Assembly: GCF_018494085.1 (NCBI RefSeq)
Contig: NZ_JABBFP010000006.1
Span: forward strand, 116,692 to 180,691
From: Rosenbergiella collisarenosi
Lineage (GTDB): Bacteria > Pseudomonadota > Gammaproteobacteria > Enterobacterales > Enterobacteriaceae
DNA length: 64,000 nt
Reading direction: 5' to 3'
In this document: piece after piece, positions 38,324 to 49,670 of the stretch
Position numbering within the stretch: the first letter of the stretch is position 1
Layout: the number at the start of each line of letters is the position of its first letter
The notes under the pieces: generated by a model
What the model was told of the DNA's origin: nothing
Databases searched by the model: none
The model's input: the letters and a program-made list of their open reading frames with translations, nothing else
Program-made: the position numbers and the translations under genes

Positions 38324-38944
38324 TTAGATTTTCTTCAGTATTACGAGGTGTCGTTCCTCATCAAGCTGAGGAACCTCTAATCGGTGTGCGATGTCGACTT
38401 CAATATTCGCCGGCAACGCTTCGCATTCCTGAGTAGGGTATTGCCCCTTCAATGCATAAAAGCGTCCATGTCCCTCTGCGGGAAGGTGCTGACACCAATG
38501 CAACATATCGTTAATTGATGCAAAAGCTCGACTTATCACGCCATCGAAAGGCGGTGTGGCTGGGTATTCTTCGACCCGCGACTGCACCGGTAAAATATTG
38601 TCCAATTTTAGTTCGTGTTGCACCTGTTTCAAAAATCTCACTCTCTTACCTAAACTATCGAGTAGTGTAAATTCAGCATCTGGTAAGACAATTGATAGAG
38701 GAATTCCCGGTAATCCCGGGCCGGTGCCCACATCGATAAAGCGTTTACCTTGTAGATAGGGCGCTACAACGATGCTATCCATAATATGGCGTACGATCAT
38801 CTGTTGTGGATCACGTACCGAAGTGAGGTTATAAGCCTTGTTCCACTTGTCCAACAGCTCAACGTAAGCAATTAGCTGCTGCTGTTGTCTCTCAGTAAGT
38901 GAAAGTGACGTTTGAGTAAGGAGCCTAGAAAGTTGTCTAATCAC
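38324..38944 (-). CDS. rsmG: 16S rRNA (G527-N7) methyltransferase
   Basis: Methylates G527 of 16S rRNA. 206 residues, close to E. coli (207). SAM motif [14 protein letters not shown] near residue 70 and [22 protein letters not shown]. Lies after mnmG as in the conserved mnmG-rsmG pair, though a terminator hairpin separates them here. Confidence 0.97.
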   Translation of the reverse strand: MIRQLSRLLTQTSLSLTERQQQQLIAYVELLDKWNKAYNLTSVRDPQQMIVRHIMDSIVVAPYLQGKRFIDVGTGPGLPGIPLSIVLPDAEFTLLDSLGKRVRFLKQVQHELKLDNILPVQSRVEEYPATPPFDGVISRAFASINDMLHWCQHLPAEGHGRFYALKGQYPTQECEALPANIEVDIAHRLEVPQLDEERHLVILKKI

Positions 38945-38962
38945 TGAATTTATTCCGACGAA

Positions 38963-38988
38963 GAAAATAAAGGGAGCTTTCGCTCCCT
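38963..38988 (-). terminator. mnmG terminator
   Basis: On the minus strand AGGGAGC-GAAA-GCTCCCT followed by TTATTTTC (plus coordinates 38988 down to 38963): a GNRA-capped rho-independent terminator immediately after the mnmG stop, which would limit read-through into rsmG. Confidence 0.75.
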
Positions 38989-38997
38989 CTTAAAGAT

Positions 38998-40887
38998 TTA
39001 TGCGCTCTTACGCAGTAACCCTTGCTTTTTCAACCAGATCAGTAAGATCGAGATGGCAGCGGGGGTGATACCTGAAATACGAGATGCTTGACCAATCGAA
39101 GACGGTTTATGGTCGTTAAGTTTAGCAACTACCTCATTCGATAGCCCGTTAACATTTTTATAGTCGAGATCGAGGGGAAGCAATGTGTTCTCGTTACGCA
39201 AGTGACGGGTAATCTCTTCTTGTTGCCGTGCGATATACCCTTCGTATTTAACTTGGATTTCGACTTGCTCAGCAGCCAGTGGATCAGTGACCGATGGGGT
39301 AAACAGCGATAACCCCGTTAACGCTTGGTAAGTCATCTCTGGGCGACGCAGAAGATCTTCGCCATTCGCTTCCTTGGTTAGCGGTGCGCTTAGCACGGTA
39401 TTCACTTCTTCTACCTGATCGGATTTAGGGTGGATCCAAATCTCACGTAAACGCTGGCGTTCCTGTTCGATCGTTTCGAGTTTTTGATTGAAGGCAATCC
39501 AACGGGCGTCGTCGACGAGGCCTAGCTCCCTGCCCTGTGCAGTTAACCGCAAGTCAGCATTATCTTCACGTAACATCAGGCGGTACTCGGCACGCGAGGT
39601 AAACATGCGGTACGGTTCTTTGGTACCCAGCGTACAGAGGTCGTCGACGAGCACGCCGATATACGCTTCATCGCGCCGAGGGGTCCACGCTTCTTTATCT
39701 GAAGCATAACGACCCGCATTTAATCCTGCGAGTAACCCTTGCGCCGCAGCCTCTTCATAACCGGTTGTGCCGTTGATTTGCCCAGCGAAGAATAAGCCTT
39801 GAATATGTTTACTTTCAAGAGAAGGCTTAAGATCTCGCGGGTCAAAAAAGTCATACTCGATGGCATAACCTGGACGAATGATTCGTGCATTCTCTAGCCC
39901 TTTCATCGAATGCACGATTTGCATCTGGACATCGAAAGGCAAGCTCGTCGAGATACCATTAGGATAGATTTCGTTACTCGTGAGTCCTTCAGGTTCAAGG
40001 AAGATCTGATGCGCATTACGATCCGCAAAGCGCATAACCTTATCTTCGATCGATGGGCAGTAGCGTGGCCCGATCCCTTCGATGATCCCTGCGTACATTG
40101 GGCTACGATCCAAATTATTACGGATCACCTCATGGGTTTGCTCATTGGTATACGTAATATGGCAAGCCATTTGTTCTGGGTGCTGGGATACATTGCCCAT
40201 AAACGAGAATACAGGACTTGGATTATCGCCATGCTGTGGTGCTAATTGGCTAAAATCGATAGTTCTTGCATCGATACGTGGCGGGGTGCCTGTTTTTAGT
40301 CGATCCACACGTAACGGTAACTCACGTAAGCGACGCGCAAGTGGGATCGAGGGCGGATCACCTGCTCGTCCACCACTGAAGTTATCCAGTCCGATATGGA
40401 TTTTACCGTCTAAAAAGGTGCCAACCGTCAGAACGACGGATCGCGCTTTAAATTTTAAACCCATTTGTGTCACGACGCCGACCACGTGATCGTTTTCTAC
40501 GATCAGATCATCGACCGCTTGCTGAAAGATCATCAAATTTGGCTGATTTTCTAATGCCGTCCTAACCGCTTGACGATAAAGCACTCTATCGGCTTGCGCC
40601 CGAGTCGCTCGTACTGCTGGGCCTTTACTGCTGTTTAGTATCCTAAACTGAATTCCTGCATGATCGATCGCTGTTGCCATCAATCCACCCAAGGCGTCCA
40701 CTTCCTTAACCAGATGGCCTTTGCCAATACCACCGATCGCTGGATTACAAGACATTTGTCCTAGCGTATCGATATTGTGAGTCAGCAATAGCGTTTGTTG
40801 GCCCATACGAGCCGCAGCCATTGCTGCTTCTGTGCCAGCATGACCCCCACCAATGACAATAACGTCAAAAGGATCTGGATAAAACAT
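38998..40887 (-). CDS. mnmG: tRNA uridine 5-carboxymethylaminomethyl modification enzyme
   Basis: FAD-dependent partner of MnmE that modifies wobble uridines of tRNA. 629 residues, the E. coli length. FAD-binding [12 protein letters not shown] near residue 10, and conserved [14 protein letters not shown] and [17 protein letters not shown] frame extension to 40914 exists, but ATG 40887 gives the canonical [13 protein letters not shown] start. It flanks oriC on the left, its promoter transcribing away from the origin. Confidence 0.98.
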   Translation of the reverse strand: MFYPDPFDVIVIGGGHAGTEAAMAAARMGQQTLLLTHNIDTLGQMSCNPAIGGIGKGHLVKEVDALGGLMATAIDHAGIQFRILNSSKGPAVRATRAQADRVLYRQAVRTALENQPNLMIFQQAVDDLIVENDHVVGVVTQMGLKFKARSVVLTVGTFLDGKIHIGLDNFSGGRAGDPPSIPLARRLRELPLRVDRLKTGTPPRIDARTIDFSQLAPQHGDNPSPVFSFMGNVSQHPEQMACHITYTNEQTHEVIRNNLDRSPMYAGIIEGIGPRYCPSIEDKVMRFADRNAHQIFLEPEGLTSNEIYPNGISTSLPFDVQMQIVHSMKGLENARIIRPGYAIEYDFFDPRDLKPSLESKHIQGLFFAGQINGTTGYEEAAAQGLLAGLNAGRYASDKEAWTPRRDEAYIGVLVDDLCTLGTKEPYRMFTSRAEYRLMLREDNADLRLTAQGRELGLVDDARWIAFNQKLETIEQERQRLREIWIHPKSDQVEEVNTVLSAPLTKEANGEDLLRRPEMTYQALTGLSLFTPSVTDPLAAEQVEIQVKYEGYIARQQEEITRHLRNENTLLPLDLDYKNVNGLSNEVVAKLNDHKPSSIGQASRISGITPAAISILLIWLKKQGLLRKSA

Positions 40888-40990
40888 GGAGTGTACCTCG
40901 GTTGATGAAATCATTCGGACTGAATGTCCAGGAGATGAATTCTACTCAAATTATCGAATTGGGGAAAGTGGCACGATCCTTAAGGTTTAA

Positions 40991-41250
40991 AAGAAAGATC
41001 TTTATTCTGTATATGATCTTTCTGTTAGATCTCTTATTAGGATCGTCAGTTTCTGTGGATAACTAGAAATTCTTCAACATTATCATTCTGTTTACTCGGA
41101 TCATATCATGTGAATGATCGGTGATCGTTGTCCGTATAAGCTGGGATCAAGATCGTTACTTATGCACAGGTCAAAGAATGAGCTAAAGTTATAAAGTGGA
41201 TAACCACGGGTTTCAAGCACGATATAAGCATGGTTATCCACAGATAAAGG
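40991..41250. other. oriC: Chromosomal replication origin oriC
   Basis: Lies between mnmG and mioC as in E. coli. AT-rich unwinding 13-mers begin GATCT at 40998-41010, 41016-41028 and 41029-41041. DnaA boxes: TGTGGATAA at 41054-41062 (R1-like, reverse), TTATGCACA at 41160-41168, AGTGGATAA at 41195-41203 (one mismatch) and TTATCCACA at 41234-41242 (R4-like). The segment GTGAATGATCGGTGATCGTTG and the TATAAGCTGGGATCA block are conserved with E. coli. Many GATC (Dam) sites are present. The region between R1 and the middle box is A/T-rich, as expected for IHF binding. Confidence 0.95.
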
Positions 41251-41317
41251 TTAATAAAAAGAATAAAAACAGAGTAATAAACTGGGGATCCAGTAAAAAA
41301 AACGATCTAACACGGGC

Positions 41318-41758
41318 TTAAATCTTGTTGATCCACTCTGCTAGCCATACCTCGGCAGGATCTTCAGGGATTTCATGCTCGAGAACATCGATTTCCAAAC
41401 GATCGCCGATACGTGTTGCCCCTAGTTGTGTTAATTGCTCATCTAGCGTCTTAATTGCCCCACAAAAGAGATCGTATTCTTTGTTACCTAACCCAATTGC
41501 GCCATAGCGTACCGCGCTAAGATCTGGTTTTTGTTCGGTTAGCGCCTCGCTAAAATCGAGGAGGTTATCAGGCAGCTCACCTGCACCATGGGTGGAAGTC
41601 ACGATGATCCAAATCCCTTCAACGGGCACTTCATCAAGCTCTGCACCATGTAGGAGTTCACTGGTATGACCGGCTTCGCCTAATTTATCCGCGAGATGTT
41701 CTGCAACATATTCGGCACTGCCCAATGTGCTACCCGTAATAAAAGTGATTTCAGCCAT
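41318..41758 (-). CDS. mioC: Flavodoxin-like protein MioC
   Basis: A 146-residue FMN-binding flavodoxin fold: ITFITGSTLGSAEYVAEHLADKL (phosphate loop), STHGAGELPDNL and GAIGLGNKEYDLFCGA. In E. coli, MioC acts in biotin synthesis electron transfer and its transcription runs through oriC. A stop 68 bp right of the last DnaA box and DnaA boxes upstream (41814, 41889) repeat that layout. Confidence 0.95.
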   Translation of the reverse strand: MAEITFITGSTLGSAEYVAEHLADKLGEAGHTSELLHGAELDEVPVEGIWIIVTSTHGAGELPDNLLDFSEALTEQKPDLSAVRYGAIGLGNKEYDLFCGAIKTLDEQLTQLGATRIGDRLEIDVLEHEIPEDPAEVWLAEWINKI

Positions 41759-41813
41759 AGTCCCTCCTCAATAAAGGCGGCCATTGTACTCGGTGATCAA
41801 GCAGTGATCCACC

Positions 41814-41897
41814 TGTGGATAATAGGGGGATTATTATTTTTTACTAATGCGTAGAGATTGAGCACTGTGGATCAAAGCACAGATAACCTTATCCACA
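41814..41897. promoter_or_regulatory. DnaA boxes upstream of mioC
   Basis: TGTGGATAA at 41814-41822 and TTATCCACA at 41889-41897, both perfect, between mioC and asnC. In E. coli, DnaA binding here represses mioC transcription before initiation. Confidence 0.8.
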
Positions 41898-41909
41898 GCA
41901 AACTTGAAA

Positions 41910-42371
41910 TTAAGCTTTGATCGGACGATCGATGGGGTTTTGTAAAGAGATCAACGTTTCCGTCGATTGTATTTCGTCAATGGTCTGTATTTTATTCACG
42001 AGTACATGCTGTAGGGCGTCTATCGAGCGACACATGACTTTAATAAAGACGCTATAGTGGCCGGTGGTGTACCAAGCGCCCACCACCTCATCTAGGGCTT
42101 CGAGCTTTTGTAAAGCAGCAGGGTAATCACGAGCACTCTTTAGAATAATGCCAATAAAGCAACAGACATCAAAACCCAGCTTACGGGGATCGACCGCGAT
42201 ATGAGTGCCTGTTATGACGCCACTCTGACGCATTTTTTCGACGCGTACATGGATGGTGCCCGCGCTTACACCAAACATCTTCGCGAGTTCCGCGTAGGGC
42301 GTTTTTGCCTGGTTAAGCAGTACATTTAGGATGTCTCGATCCAGATCATCGAGCTGTGAAGTCTCTGACAT
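41910..42371 (-). CDS. asnC: Lrp/AsnC family regulator AsnC
   Basis: A 153-residue feast/famine regulator: N-terminal helix-turn-helix (DLDRDILNVLLNQAKTPYAELAKMFGVSAGTIHVRVEKM) and C-terminal RAM ligand domain (EVVGAWYTTGHYSVFIKVMC). Closely matches E. coli AsnC, the asparagine-responsive activator of asnA. The frame extends to 42386, but ATG 42371 has AAGGA 7 bases upstream. In this genome its usual target asnA is not adjacent; ovoA is there instead, co-oriented. Confidence 0.93.
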   Translation of the reverse strand: MSETSQLDDLDRDILNVLLNQAKTPYAELAKMFGVSAGTIHVRVEKMRQSGVITGTHIAVDPRKLGFDVCCFIGIILKSARDYPAALQKLEALDEVVGAWYTTGHYSVFIKVMCRSIDALQHVLVNKIQTIDEIQSTETLISLQNPIDRPIKA

Positions 42372-42384
42372 ATTATTGTCCTTC

Positions 42385-42408
42385 AAAAAAGCGCCCAGAT
42401 GGACGCTT
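42385..42408 (-). terminator. Rho-independent terminator between ovoA and asnC
   Basis: On the minus strand AAGCGTCC-ATCT-GGGCGCTT followed by TTTT (one G-U pair). It ends 13 bases before the asnC ATG and directly before its ribosome-binding site, so ovoA transcripts should stop just before asnC, or it acts as an attenuator. Confidence 0.85.
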
Positions 42409-42421
42409 AGACGTTAAAACA

Positions 42422-44545
42422 TTATTTACGGCGCCAAAAGCTTGCCTGCGCCAAAGTATACTGGTGTTTACGTGCCGTTTCTCGGATCACGAAGGGGACG
42501 TCCTCAGGCGGCTGAATCTCTTCGAAGTCATCGCGTAGTAGTCGCTGTAGGGTGTGATAGGTCGTTACGACCTCACCGTTCTCACGAATCCCCCCTAACC
42601 AATTCTCTTTTGGCGTGTACTCTTCTAACCATGTGTAGGGTGAAGAAAGCATCAACACACCGCCGGACTTTAGTAAAGTTGTTAAACTAGTGAGAAAACG
42701 CTGGGGTTCGCGCAATCTATCAATAAGGTTTGAAGCAAAGACCAGATCATACTCAGCATGTGTCATCTTTAAGTTACAGGCATCGCCTTGCTGAAAATTA
42801 ACGTTTTGCCACTGCTCGGAGGTTATCCCTATATCGCTCAGACGAATTTGACAGTAGTCGACCAACTCACCCTCGGTAGGCACTGCGTAACGAAAATCTT
42901 CTCCAGTCATAAGTTGAAGTGCGACATCAATAAAACGCGCCGAATAATCGATACCCGTTACTTGGTCGAAGTAGCGGCTGAGTTCAAAGCTTGCACGCCC
43001 GGTAGCACAACCGAGATCCAAGGCATGCGTCGTTTCACTGCAGAGCGGAATGACTTTTTCAACGAGGGCTTTAGCATAATTCTCGACACTGAGAAGCGAG
43101 CCTCCGTATTGAAAATCGAGATATTGAGCGACCATCGTGTCAGTTTCATAAGGATTAGTTAGCATAGTTTCCTGGTGGGTCGATTCAACGTAGCGAAAGC
43201 CAGCGTGTTGGAAAAAGTGGCGACGAAAGGCGTAGCGTGCAGCTTTTAACGCTTCGTTACCGGTTGAGATCCAGCTTCCGCCTTTGATCAGGTTGTGTTT
43301 ACCATCAAAGGTCGGCGTAGAAAAATCATCATAAAGTGGATGGACATCGAAGCCGTGATAGCCCTTTATCGGTGTGGTCGTCCACTGCCACACGTTACCC
43401 ACGATATCGAAAAACTTACCTTGAGCAAAATGGTCGACTGGGCAGGAAGAGGCCCAGCCTTGTAAATTGATATTACCGATAGGTGTCTGCCAATCAGGGT
43501 GGTCTCCGGCAACCTGTTCACGTAACCATGCCCATTCACTCTCGCTCGGTAATTGAATCGACTTGCCGGTTTTTACTGACTTCCATCGGCAAAAAGCCGC
43601 GGCTTCCAGTTGATTAACCTCAGCAGGCCAATCCCATGGGAAGGGTATTTCTTCAGCAAGGACCCGTAGCTTGAGATGATCGGGATGCGAAATATCGCCG
43701 ACCCAGAAAGTGGGTTTATCGGCTTGTGCGTAGGTTTTCCAGCCCCAGCCTTCCTCATCCCACCACTGAGTATTTTGATAGCCACCCTCTTTAACGAATT
43801 CGTAATATTCAGCATGACTCACGAGCATCTGACTGGCTGAAAAAGGAGATACATGACACTGTTGGCGGCCATATTCGTTATCCCATCCGTAGTAATCATC
43901 CTTTTTACCTAAGGTAAGGGAGCCGCCCGCTTGCGGGATTAGCCGATTAGACGGGGCATTTTCCTGACCCGTTGCGAACAGCGGACACACCGGCCACATC
44001 GGTTGTGGTCTTACCCAACTGATTGGTAGCTGGCGGATGAGTACACTCGATGTTTCAAGGTGAATACGTTCATGCTCAATCCCCATCAATATCGCCCAGG
44101 CTGGGTCACTCCACTTGATAGGTAAAGTAAGAGGGAGATGAGTAATCACCTCAATCACTTGCTGGCGCACACGATCCCGATAGTGTTGTACCGCAGCAGG
44201 TGTAGGCCAGTCATAGTGATCATCATTCAGATCATCCCAGCTCATTTCGTCGACGCCGATAGCCATTATGGCTTCTATCCGCTCATCGATCCGATCCTTC
44301 AGATAACCACCAGCGATCAGTTTATTGATAAAGAACGTTGCAGTATGGCCATAATAGAAAATAAGAGGATGACGTAAGGGGATCGCCTTAGTCGTCCATG
44401 CTTTTTCATCGACGAGACAGGTAAATAATTGCTCATAGGTGTGCCAAGTGGCTTGAAAATAATCAAGTATCTCTCGACGTTTTAGCTCCGGGTCAGTGCC
44501 GGAGAGCGAAGGAGTAAAAGCGGGATGTAGAGGAGATGTTTTCAC
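42422..44545 (-). CDS. ovoA: 5-histidylcysteine sulfoxide synthase / mercaptohistidine N-methyltransferase (ovothiol biosynthesis)
   Basis: Non-haem iron enzyme that joins the sulfur of cysteine to the C5 of histidine, the first step of ovothiol A synthesis. 707 residues in three parts: an N-terminal DinB-like metal domain (His67, and HERIHLE giving H158, H162 and E164, the HxxxHxE motif), a formylglycine-generating-enzyme-like central domain, and a C-terminal SAM methyltransferase (ALDLGCATGRASFEL near residue 488) for the later N-methylation. OvoA of Erwinia tasmaniensis was among the first characterised. The lyase OvoB is not visible in the window. It occupies the place of asnA beside asnC. 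Confidence 0.9.
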   Translation of the reverse strand: MKTSPLHPAFTPSLSGTDPELKRREILDYFQATWHTYEQLFTCLVDEKAWTTKAIPLRHPLIFYYGHTATFFINKLIAGGYLKDRIDERIEAIMAIGVDEMSWDDLNDDHYDWPTPAAVQHYRDRVRQQVIEVITHLPLTLPIKWSDPAWAILMGIEHERIHLETSSVLIRQLPISWVRPQPMWPVCPLFATGQENAPSNRLIPQAGGSLTLGKKDDYYGWDNEYGRQQCHVSPFSASQMLVSHAEYYEFVKEGGYQNTQWWDEEGWGWKTYAQADKPTFWVGDISHPDHLKLRVLAEEIPFPWDWPAEVNQLEAAAFCRWKSVKTGKSIQLPSESEWAWLREQVAGDHPDWQTPIGNINLQGWASSCPVDHFAQGKFFDIVGNVWQWTTTPIKGYHGFDVHPLYDDFSTPTFDGKHNLIKGGSWISTGNEALKAARYAFRRHFFQHAGFRYVESTHQETMLTNPYETDTMVAQYLDFQYGGSLLSVENYAKALVEKVIPLCSETTHALDLGCATGRASFELSRYFDQVTGIDYSARFIDVALQLMTGEDFRYAVPTEGELVDYCQIRLSDIGITSEQWQNVNFQQGDACNLKMTHAEYDLVFASNLIDRLREPQRFLTSLTTLLKSGGVLMLSSPYTWLEEYTPKENWLGGIRENGEVVTTYHTLQRLLRDDFEEIQPPEDVPFVIRETARKHQYTLAQASFWRRK

Positions 44546-44597
44546 GATAGTCGCTTTCCTTATTGTTTATGCTCAAACTATAGCAGTCCCTTAATAT

Positions 44598-46058
44598 TTA
44601 GCGGTGTAGGTAGCGTTTTAAACGGCTCTTGAGACCGGTATCAAATGTCCAGATAAAATCGAAGATAGAGAGTAGCCGGGGTTTTCCGTGGTCAGAAAGC
44701 GTGACAGCATGAAAACGCTGTTGATGTGCTTGTTGCTGTTCACGGATCTGCTGCTGAGTCTTCTCATTTAGGCGTTGGGCGACGAAATCGGAGATCACCA
44801 CCACATCGGCTTCTCGCCAACAGTCAGTCTGCAGTTTTTTAACGGCTTCTTCTAAACAATGACCGAGATCAGTCCCCCCGCGAAATCGTTGGCCGAGAAA
44901 GCGGATCAATTGCGGCATACCACTCTCTGCAGTGAGTTCATAATGAATGATCTCTTGCGTAAACATCATGACAAAACAGCGGCGGTTCTCCTGAAACGCT
45001 ATCTTGAGTAAGGCTAAACAGAACGCTTTCGCGCAGCGTTCATTAAACCCGCCCATCGAGCCGGAAGTATCCACGCAGACGATAAAAGGGCCCTTGGGTT
45101 GCTGCTCCTGCTCTTGGAAGATGACTGGCCGCTCCTTGGGAATTGGCTGGTGGTCTTCGCCCTGCAACTGATAGGTAAGTAGCCGTTTTTCAATAAGCTT
45201 GCGGTAAAATTCGATCTCCAGTTCATTTAAGCTTAGCGCCGCGAGCTCTGGAGGGAGTAACCGTAAGACATCATCGCTCTGATGGATACCTTGTACCTCT
45301 TCTGGAAAGCTGCTGGGCTGGCTTTGCCAGATCTGTTCGACGCCTAGAGGGGTGTTCTCTGCCGCGATAGCGTTAGACTCTCGACTACGTCCGAGTTTTT
45401 GTGCTAACTCGTTAAGCTGCGGTTGCGCATGTAGAAAATCACTATATTCGGCTAAACGCTCGCTATCGCCAGTCTGTAGAGACGATTTACTCAAGTCCCA
45501 TAACCGCCCATGGCTTATCTCTTCGTCGTCATCTAACAGGGGGGCCAGAAATCCGCTCATCGCTAGCTGTTTTTTCAGCTCCTCAATCAACCTCTGTTTA
45601 TGTTGTTCTAATAAGTCGTCATTAAGTGTGAGAGCTTGCAGTGTCAGATTCATCCGCCACCGCTGCATAAATAAACTTTGTTGCGCAGGAGTGAGCGGCT
45701 CGTCTTCGGTTTGCCTAAGTAGGCTTTGTGCTTCTTCGTAAAAAGGGGAATTTAGAGCACTAAGCCGCTGACAGGTCTGTTGCAGTTGCTGAGTAAACGG
45801 GTAGTAGGTCAGTCCTAATGTTTGGCTATAGAACGCAAATTCTTGTGCTAAGTTATCCGGAACTGGCGTATTTTTTAGCTGTTGGGTTAATGAGGCTTCT
45901 ATCTGCGGCAGCTCGCGCTGCAGCATTTTCTTTAATTTTGGGCTTTTTTCGAAAAGCAGTACCAGTTGCGGTGCTGTCAGTACGGTCGCTAGAAAATCGT
46001 TCAGATTAATGCTGTCATTGAGCGTAAGCAGATTTAACAATGTATCTAAAGAGATCAT
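44598..46058 (-). CDS. viaA: ATPase RavA stimulator ViaA
   Basis: A 486-residue protein with a von Willebrand A domain in the C-terminal third: [13 protein letters not shown] is the MIDAS motif. It stimulates RavA; the pair influences respiratory complex activity and aminoglycoside sensitivity in E. coli. The start overlaps the ravA stop by four bases (ATGA), indicating coupled expression. Confidence 0.95.
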   Translation of the reverse strand: MISLDTLLNLLTLNDSINLNDFLATVLTAPQLVLLFEKSPKLKKMLQRELPQIEASLTQQLKNTPVPDNLAQEFAFYSQTLGLTYYPFTQQLQQTCQRLSALNSPFYEEAQSLLRQTEDEPLTPAQQSLFMQRWRMNLTLQALTLNDDLLEQHKQRLIEELKKQLAMSGFLAPLLDDDEEISHGRLWDLSKSSLQTGDSERLAEYSDFLHAQPQLNELAQKLGRSRESNAIAAENTPLGVEQIWQSQPSSFPEEVQGIHQSDDVLRLLPPELAALSLNELEIEFYRKLIEKRLLTYQLQGEDHQPIPKERPVIFQEQEQQPKGPFIVCVDTSGSMGGFNERCAKAFCLALLKIAFQENRRCFVMMFTQEIIHYELTAESGMPQLIRFLGQRFRGGTDLGHCLEEAVKKLQTDCWREADVVVISDFVAQRLNEKTQQQIREQQQAHQQRFHAVTLSDHGKPRLLSIFDFIWTFDTGLKSRLKRYLHR

Positions 46059-47551
46059 TGTTGTGCCTGTTCAATATGAGCACTAACATCTTGTAAGCTT
46101 GCCTCGATCTCGGCAAGCCACCCATCATTGATGAATAAGCACTGCTGCTGTTGACGAAATAGCAGGCGTTGCTGCTGAAGGCGGTCTTGTAGCTGCGTAA
46201 AGCGGTTAACTATCTCGTCAGGGACATCGCTGGAGGCTGTATCATCATCGTAATTTAAGCGTGACGCCTGTAGGCTGATATCTTTTACGACTAAACAATC
46301 ATGATCATCAACAGATAGATCGAGCGACTGTGGAAAGCCGATACCGTTTAGCTTACCGCGAATATCGCCGCCTTTTTGCAGCCAATGCTCTAATGCTTCG
46401 CGCTCAATAATGATATGCATGACTCGCAAATGATGCAGCGTCAGGGGATACTGGAGGAGTAAACTTATCGACGCGCTGGTTAGTGTCGCAGGCAGTTGAT
46501 AATGAGCCTTGCGGCTAAACATACCGCTCTGCTTCGTTAGCTTAAAAGCGTGCGTTAAACTCTGTTCGTGATGCAACGTCTGCTTTCTAGCGGTAATTTG
46601 CTGCAGCTCTACTCGCATCGCTTGCTGCTGCCAAGCGTGGTGTAGGAGAAGTGTACGGATCTCTTGTTCAATGAGTGTACGGGAGGCCGCATTATGCCAT
46701 AAGCACTCTTTTAATAAGATAAGGTCAACGGGCGCTATCGCTTGCCGTCCGCTAAAAAAGGCACTGGCTTGTAATAAATGAATCGCTTTCTTCCAGCGCC
46801 GATCAGAAATATAAGGGGCATCTGGCATATGCTGGAGCTGTTGACGGAGTCGATAGACTAATTCGAAAACGTCTTCAGGGAGTGAGACTTTAGGGATTGC
46901 GTGCTGCCATTGAAAGTACTCTTCATCGCTAATCGCTAACTGTTCGTCGTCTAGCGAAAAGTGTGCCTCTTCGGCTTGAAGCAATAATCCATGGAAATGT
47001 CGTTTTTCGTTAACGTTGGTTAGCCACAAACGAATGAGCATCCGATCATAGAGCGCTTCTAATCCGCTATCTTCGTCCGGGAGTTCGTTTGAGGCGCTGA
47101 TCAGCAAACGCATGGGAATTTTGTGCTCATCCTTACCATTGCGAAATCGACGTTCGTTAATCGCGGTTAGTAGGGTATTCAGGATGGCAGGGCCTGCTTT
47201 CCAAATTTCATCAAGAAAGACGATTTCAGCATCGGGCAGATAGCCCTCCGTAATCCGTTGATAGCGGCCTTCGTCCTTAAGGGCCTGGATCGAAAGCGGA
47301 CCGAACACCTCTTCGGGGGTCGAAAATCGGGTCATCAGATATTCGAAAGCGGTAGCATGCTTAAACGCGCACTTGATACGGCGGGCGATCAAACTTTTCG
47401 CAATACCCGGCGGGCCCATTAAAAACACACTTTCACCGCTGAGCGCCGCTAATAGGCAAAGTCGAATCACTTCGTGGCGTTCGTAAAGGCCCTTTTCTAA
47501 GCTGTTACTAAGGCGGACAATTCTATCAGCGAGGAGTTGTGCGGGTATCAT
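46055..47551 (-). CDS. ravA: MoxR-type AAA+ ATPase RavA
   Basis: A 498-residue hexameric AAA+ protein: Walker A GPPGIAKS near residue 42, Walker B VFLDEIWK, sensor [19 protein letters not shown], and a C-terminal LARA region. In E. coli it binds lysine decarboxylase and the ViaA partner. Divergent from kup, with viaA overlapping at its 3' end. Confidence 0.95.
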   Translation of the reverse strand: MIPAQLLADRIVRLSNSLEKGLYERHEVIRLCLLAALSGESVFLMGPPGIAKSLIARRIKCAFKHATAFEYLMTRFSTPEEVFGPLSIQALKDEGRYQRITEGYLPDAEIVFLDEIWKAGPAILNTLLTAINERRFRNGKDEHKIPMRLLISASNELPDEDSGLEALYDRMLIRLWLTNVNEKRHFHGLLLQAEEAHFSLDDEQLAISDEEYFQWQHAIPKVSLPEDVFELVYRLRQQLQHMPDAPYISDRRWKKAIHLLQASAFFSGRQAIAPVDLILLKECLWHNAASRTLIEQEIRTLLLHHAWQQQAMRVELQQITARKQTLHHEQSLTHAFKLTKQSGMFSRKAHYQLPATLTSASISLLLQYPLTLHHLRVMHIIIEREALEHWLQKGGDIRGKLNGIGFPQSLDLSVDDHDCLVVKDISLQASRLNYDDDTASSDVPDEIVNRFTQLQDRLQQQRLLFRQQQQCLFINDGWLAEIEASLQDVSAHIEQAQQ

Positions 47552-47753
47552 CGGGCATCCTTTTATCGCCGTTTAGGTCGCGATCTAGCGTGGCGAACGT
47601 AATTTTTTCTCTTTGCACTGTAAATGATTTTCAGCATTAAGTAATAGCATATGTGAATGCAGGATATGTTTTTTACTAAAACTGTGCATACTGTGCGGAT
47701 AAAATTAATTATCCAGGTTGTTTAAGACTAATCGATCTAAACAGAAGATTTTT

Positions 47754-49622
47754 ATGAACTCAGAGAATAAACAGTCTACCGCGGCGTTGACACTAGCAGC
47801 AATCGGTGTCGTTTACGGGGATATTGGTACAAGTCCTCTCTATACGTTGAGAGAGTGCCTTTCTGGCGAATTTGGTTTTGGGATCGAACAGCAGTCTGTT
47901 TTTGGTTTCCTTTCCTTAATTTTTTGGTTACTGGTCGTCGTCGTTTCGCTTAAATATATCAGCTATGTGATGCGTGCGGATAATGCCGGTGAGGGCGGGA
48001 TTTTAACCCTAATGTCACTGGCTGGACGCAATACCCATGCGACAGCCACGGCAGTCGTCCTGATTTTAGGGTTAATTGGTGGTAGCTTCTTCTTCGGTGA
48101 GGTGGTGATCACCCCTGCGATGTCGGTACTTTCCGCGATTGAAGGCTTGGAGATCGCCGCACCGTCGTTAGATGTCTTTATCGTTCCTATCTCGATAGTC
48201 GTGATCACCTTATTATTCATGATCCAAAAGCATGGTACCGGCCTAGTTGGAAAGCTATTTGCGCCGGTGATGCTGCTATGGTTTATTCTTTTAGCGATTT
48301 TCGGCGTTAATGGCATCCTCAATAATCCTACGGTGCTGCATGCGCTTAATCCTTGGTATGCGCTACAGTTTTTTGTCCATTACAAAACTATCTCGTTCTT
48401 TGCGTTAGGCTCGGTGGTACTCGCGATTACAGGAGTAGAGGCGCTATACGCCGATATGGGGCACTTCGGTAAATTACCTATCCGTATCGCGTGGATGCTG
48501 GTGGTTCTGCCTTCTTTAGTCCTTAACTACTTTGGGCAAGGGGCACTATTGCTCAAACATCCTGAAGCGATTAAAAATCCCTTCTTTCTCTTGGCCCCGG
48601 ACTGGGCGCTGATCCCAATGTTGATTATCGCGACCCTTGCGACGGTTATTGCGTCCCAAGCGGTGATTTCCGGCGTCTTCTCACTGACCCGCCAAGCGGT
48701 GCGTTTGGGGTATTTGCCCCCGATGCGAATCATTCATACTTCTGAGAATGAATCGGGGCAGATCTATATTCCAGTCGTTAACTGGCTGCTCTATACAGCG
48801 GTAATCTTGGTTATTGTCAGCTTTAAACACTCGAGTAACTTAGCAGCCGCGTATGGGATAGCCGTGACCGGGACGATGGTTCTCACGACTCTCCTGTCCT
48901 GCACCGTGGCGAGGAAGAACTGGCATTGGAGTCTCTTCTCTGTCGTGCCGCTCTGCATTTTCTTACTCTGTATTGATGTGCCGTTATTCTCGGCAAACCT
49001 AGTGAAGATCCTATCCGGCGGTTGGTTACCTCTGACACTGGCGTTGGTGATGTTTATTATCATGACTACATGGAAAAGCGAGCGTTTTCGGGCGTTGCGC
49101 AAGATGCATGAACACGGTAATTCACTGGAAGCGATGATCTCTTCTCTAGAAAAACATCCGCCTGTACGCGTCTCAGGCACTGCGGTCTATATGACCAGAG
49201 TGAAGAACATCATTCCTTTCGCGTTACTGCATAATCTTAAGCACAATAAAGTTCTGCATGAGCGTGTCGTCCTGCTGACCTTACGGACTGAGGATGCACC
49301 TTATGTCCATAATGTGCATCGTGTCAGTATTGAGCAGCTCTCACCGACATTCTGGCGAGTCGTAGCCAGTTATGGTTGGCGGGAAATCCCTAATATGGAA
49401 GATATCTTCCATCGGTGTGGTCTGGAAGGCTTGAATTGTCGGATGATGGAAACATCATTCTTTATGTCAAACGAATCGTTAATTTTAGGTAAACGTCCCT
49501 GGTACTTACGCTTACGCGGTAAACTTTTCTTAGTCTTGCAGCGTAATGCCTTACGGGCACCAGACCAATTTGAGATCCCACCGAATCGCGTTATTCAACT
49601 CGGTACACAGGTTGAAATCTAA
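47754..49622 (+). CDS. kup: Low-affinity potassium transporter Kup
   Basis: K+/H+ symporter of the inner membrane. 622 residues, the E. coli length, with about 12 N-terminal helices ([21 protein letters not shown] is diagnostic) and a C-terminal cytosolic tail ending [11 protein letters not shown]. The frame is open to 47718, but ATG 47754 ([12 protein letters not shown]) matches the family start. Confidence 0.97.
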   Translation: MNSENKQSTAALTLAAIGVVYGDIGTSPLYTLRECLSGEFGFGIEQQSVFGFLSLIFWLLVVVVSLKYISYVMRADNAGEGGILTLMSLAGRNTHATATAVVLILGLIGGSFFFGEVVITPAMSVLSAIEGLEIAAPSLDVFIVPISIVVITLLFMIQKHGTGLVGKLFAPVMLLWFILLAIFGVNGILNNPTVLHALNPWYALQFFVHYKTISFFALGSVVLAITGVEALYADMGHFGKLPIRIAWMLVVLPSLVLNYFGQGALLLKHPEAIKNPFFLLAPDWALIPMLIIATLATVIASQAVISGVFSLTRQAVRLGYLPPMRIIHTSENESGQIYIPVVNWLLYTAVILVIVSFKHSSNLAAAYGIAVTGTMVLTTLLSCTVARKNWHWSLFSVVPLCIFLLCIDVPLFSANLVKILSGGWLPLTLALVMFIIMTTWKSERFRALRKMHEHGNSLEAMISSLEKHPPVRVSGTAVYMTRVKNIIPFALLHNLKHNKVLHERVVLLTLRTEDAPYVHNVHRVSIEQLSPTFWRVVASYGWREIPNMEDIFHRCGLEGLNCRMMETSFFMSNESLILGKRPWYLRLRGKLFLVLQRNALRAPDQFEIPPNRVIQLGTQVEI

Positions 49623-49641
49623 TCAAAAATAGGCGCATTAT

Positions 49642-49670
49642 GCTGGTCACTCAAGGTGACCAGCTATTTT
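49642..49670 (+). terminator. kup terminator
   Basis: GCTGGTCAC (49642-49650), loop TCAAG, GTGACCAGC (49656-49664), then TATTTT. Rho-independent terminator 20 bases after the kup stop. Confidence 0.85.
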
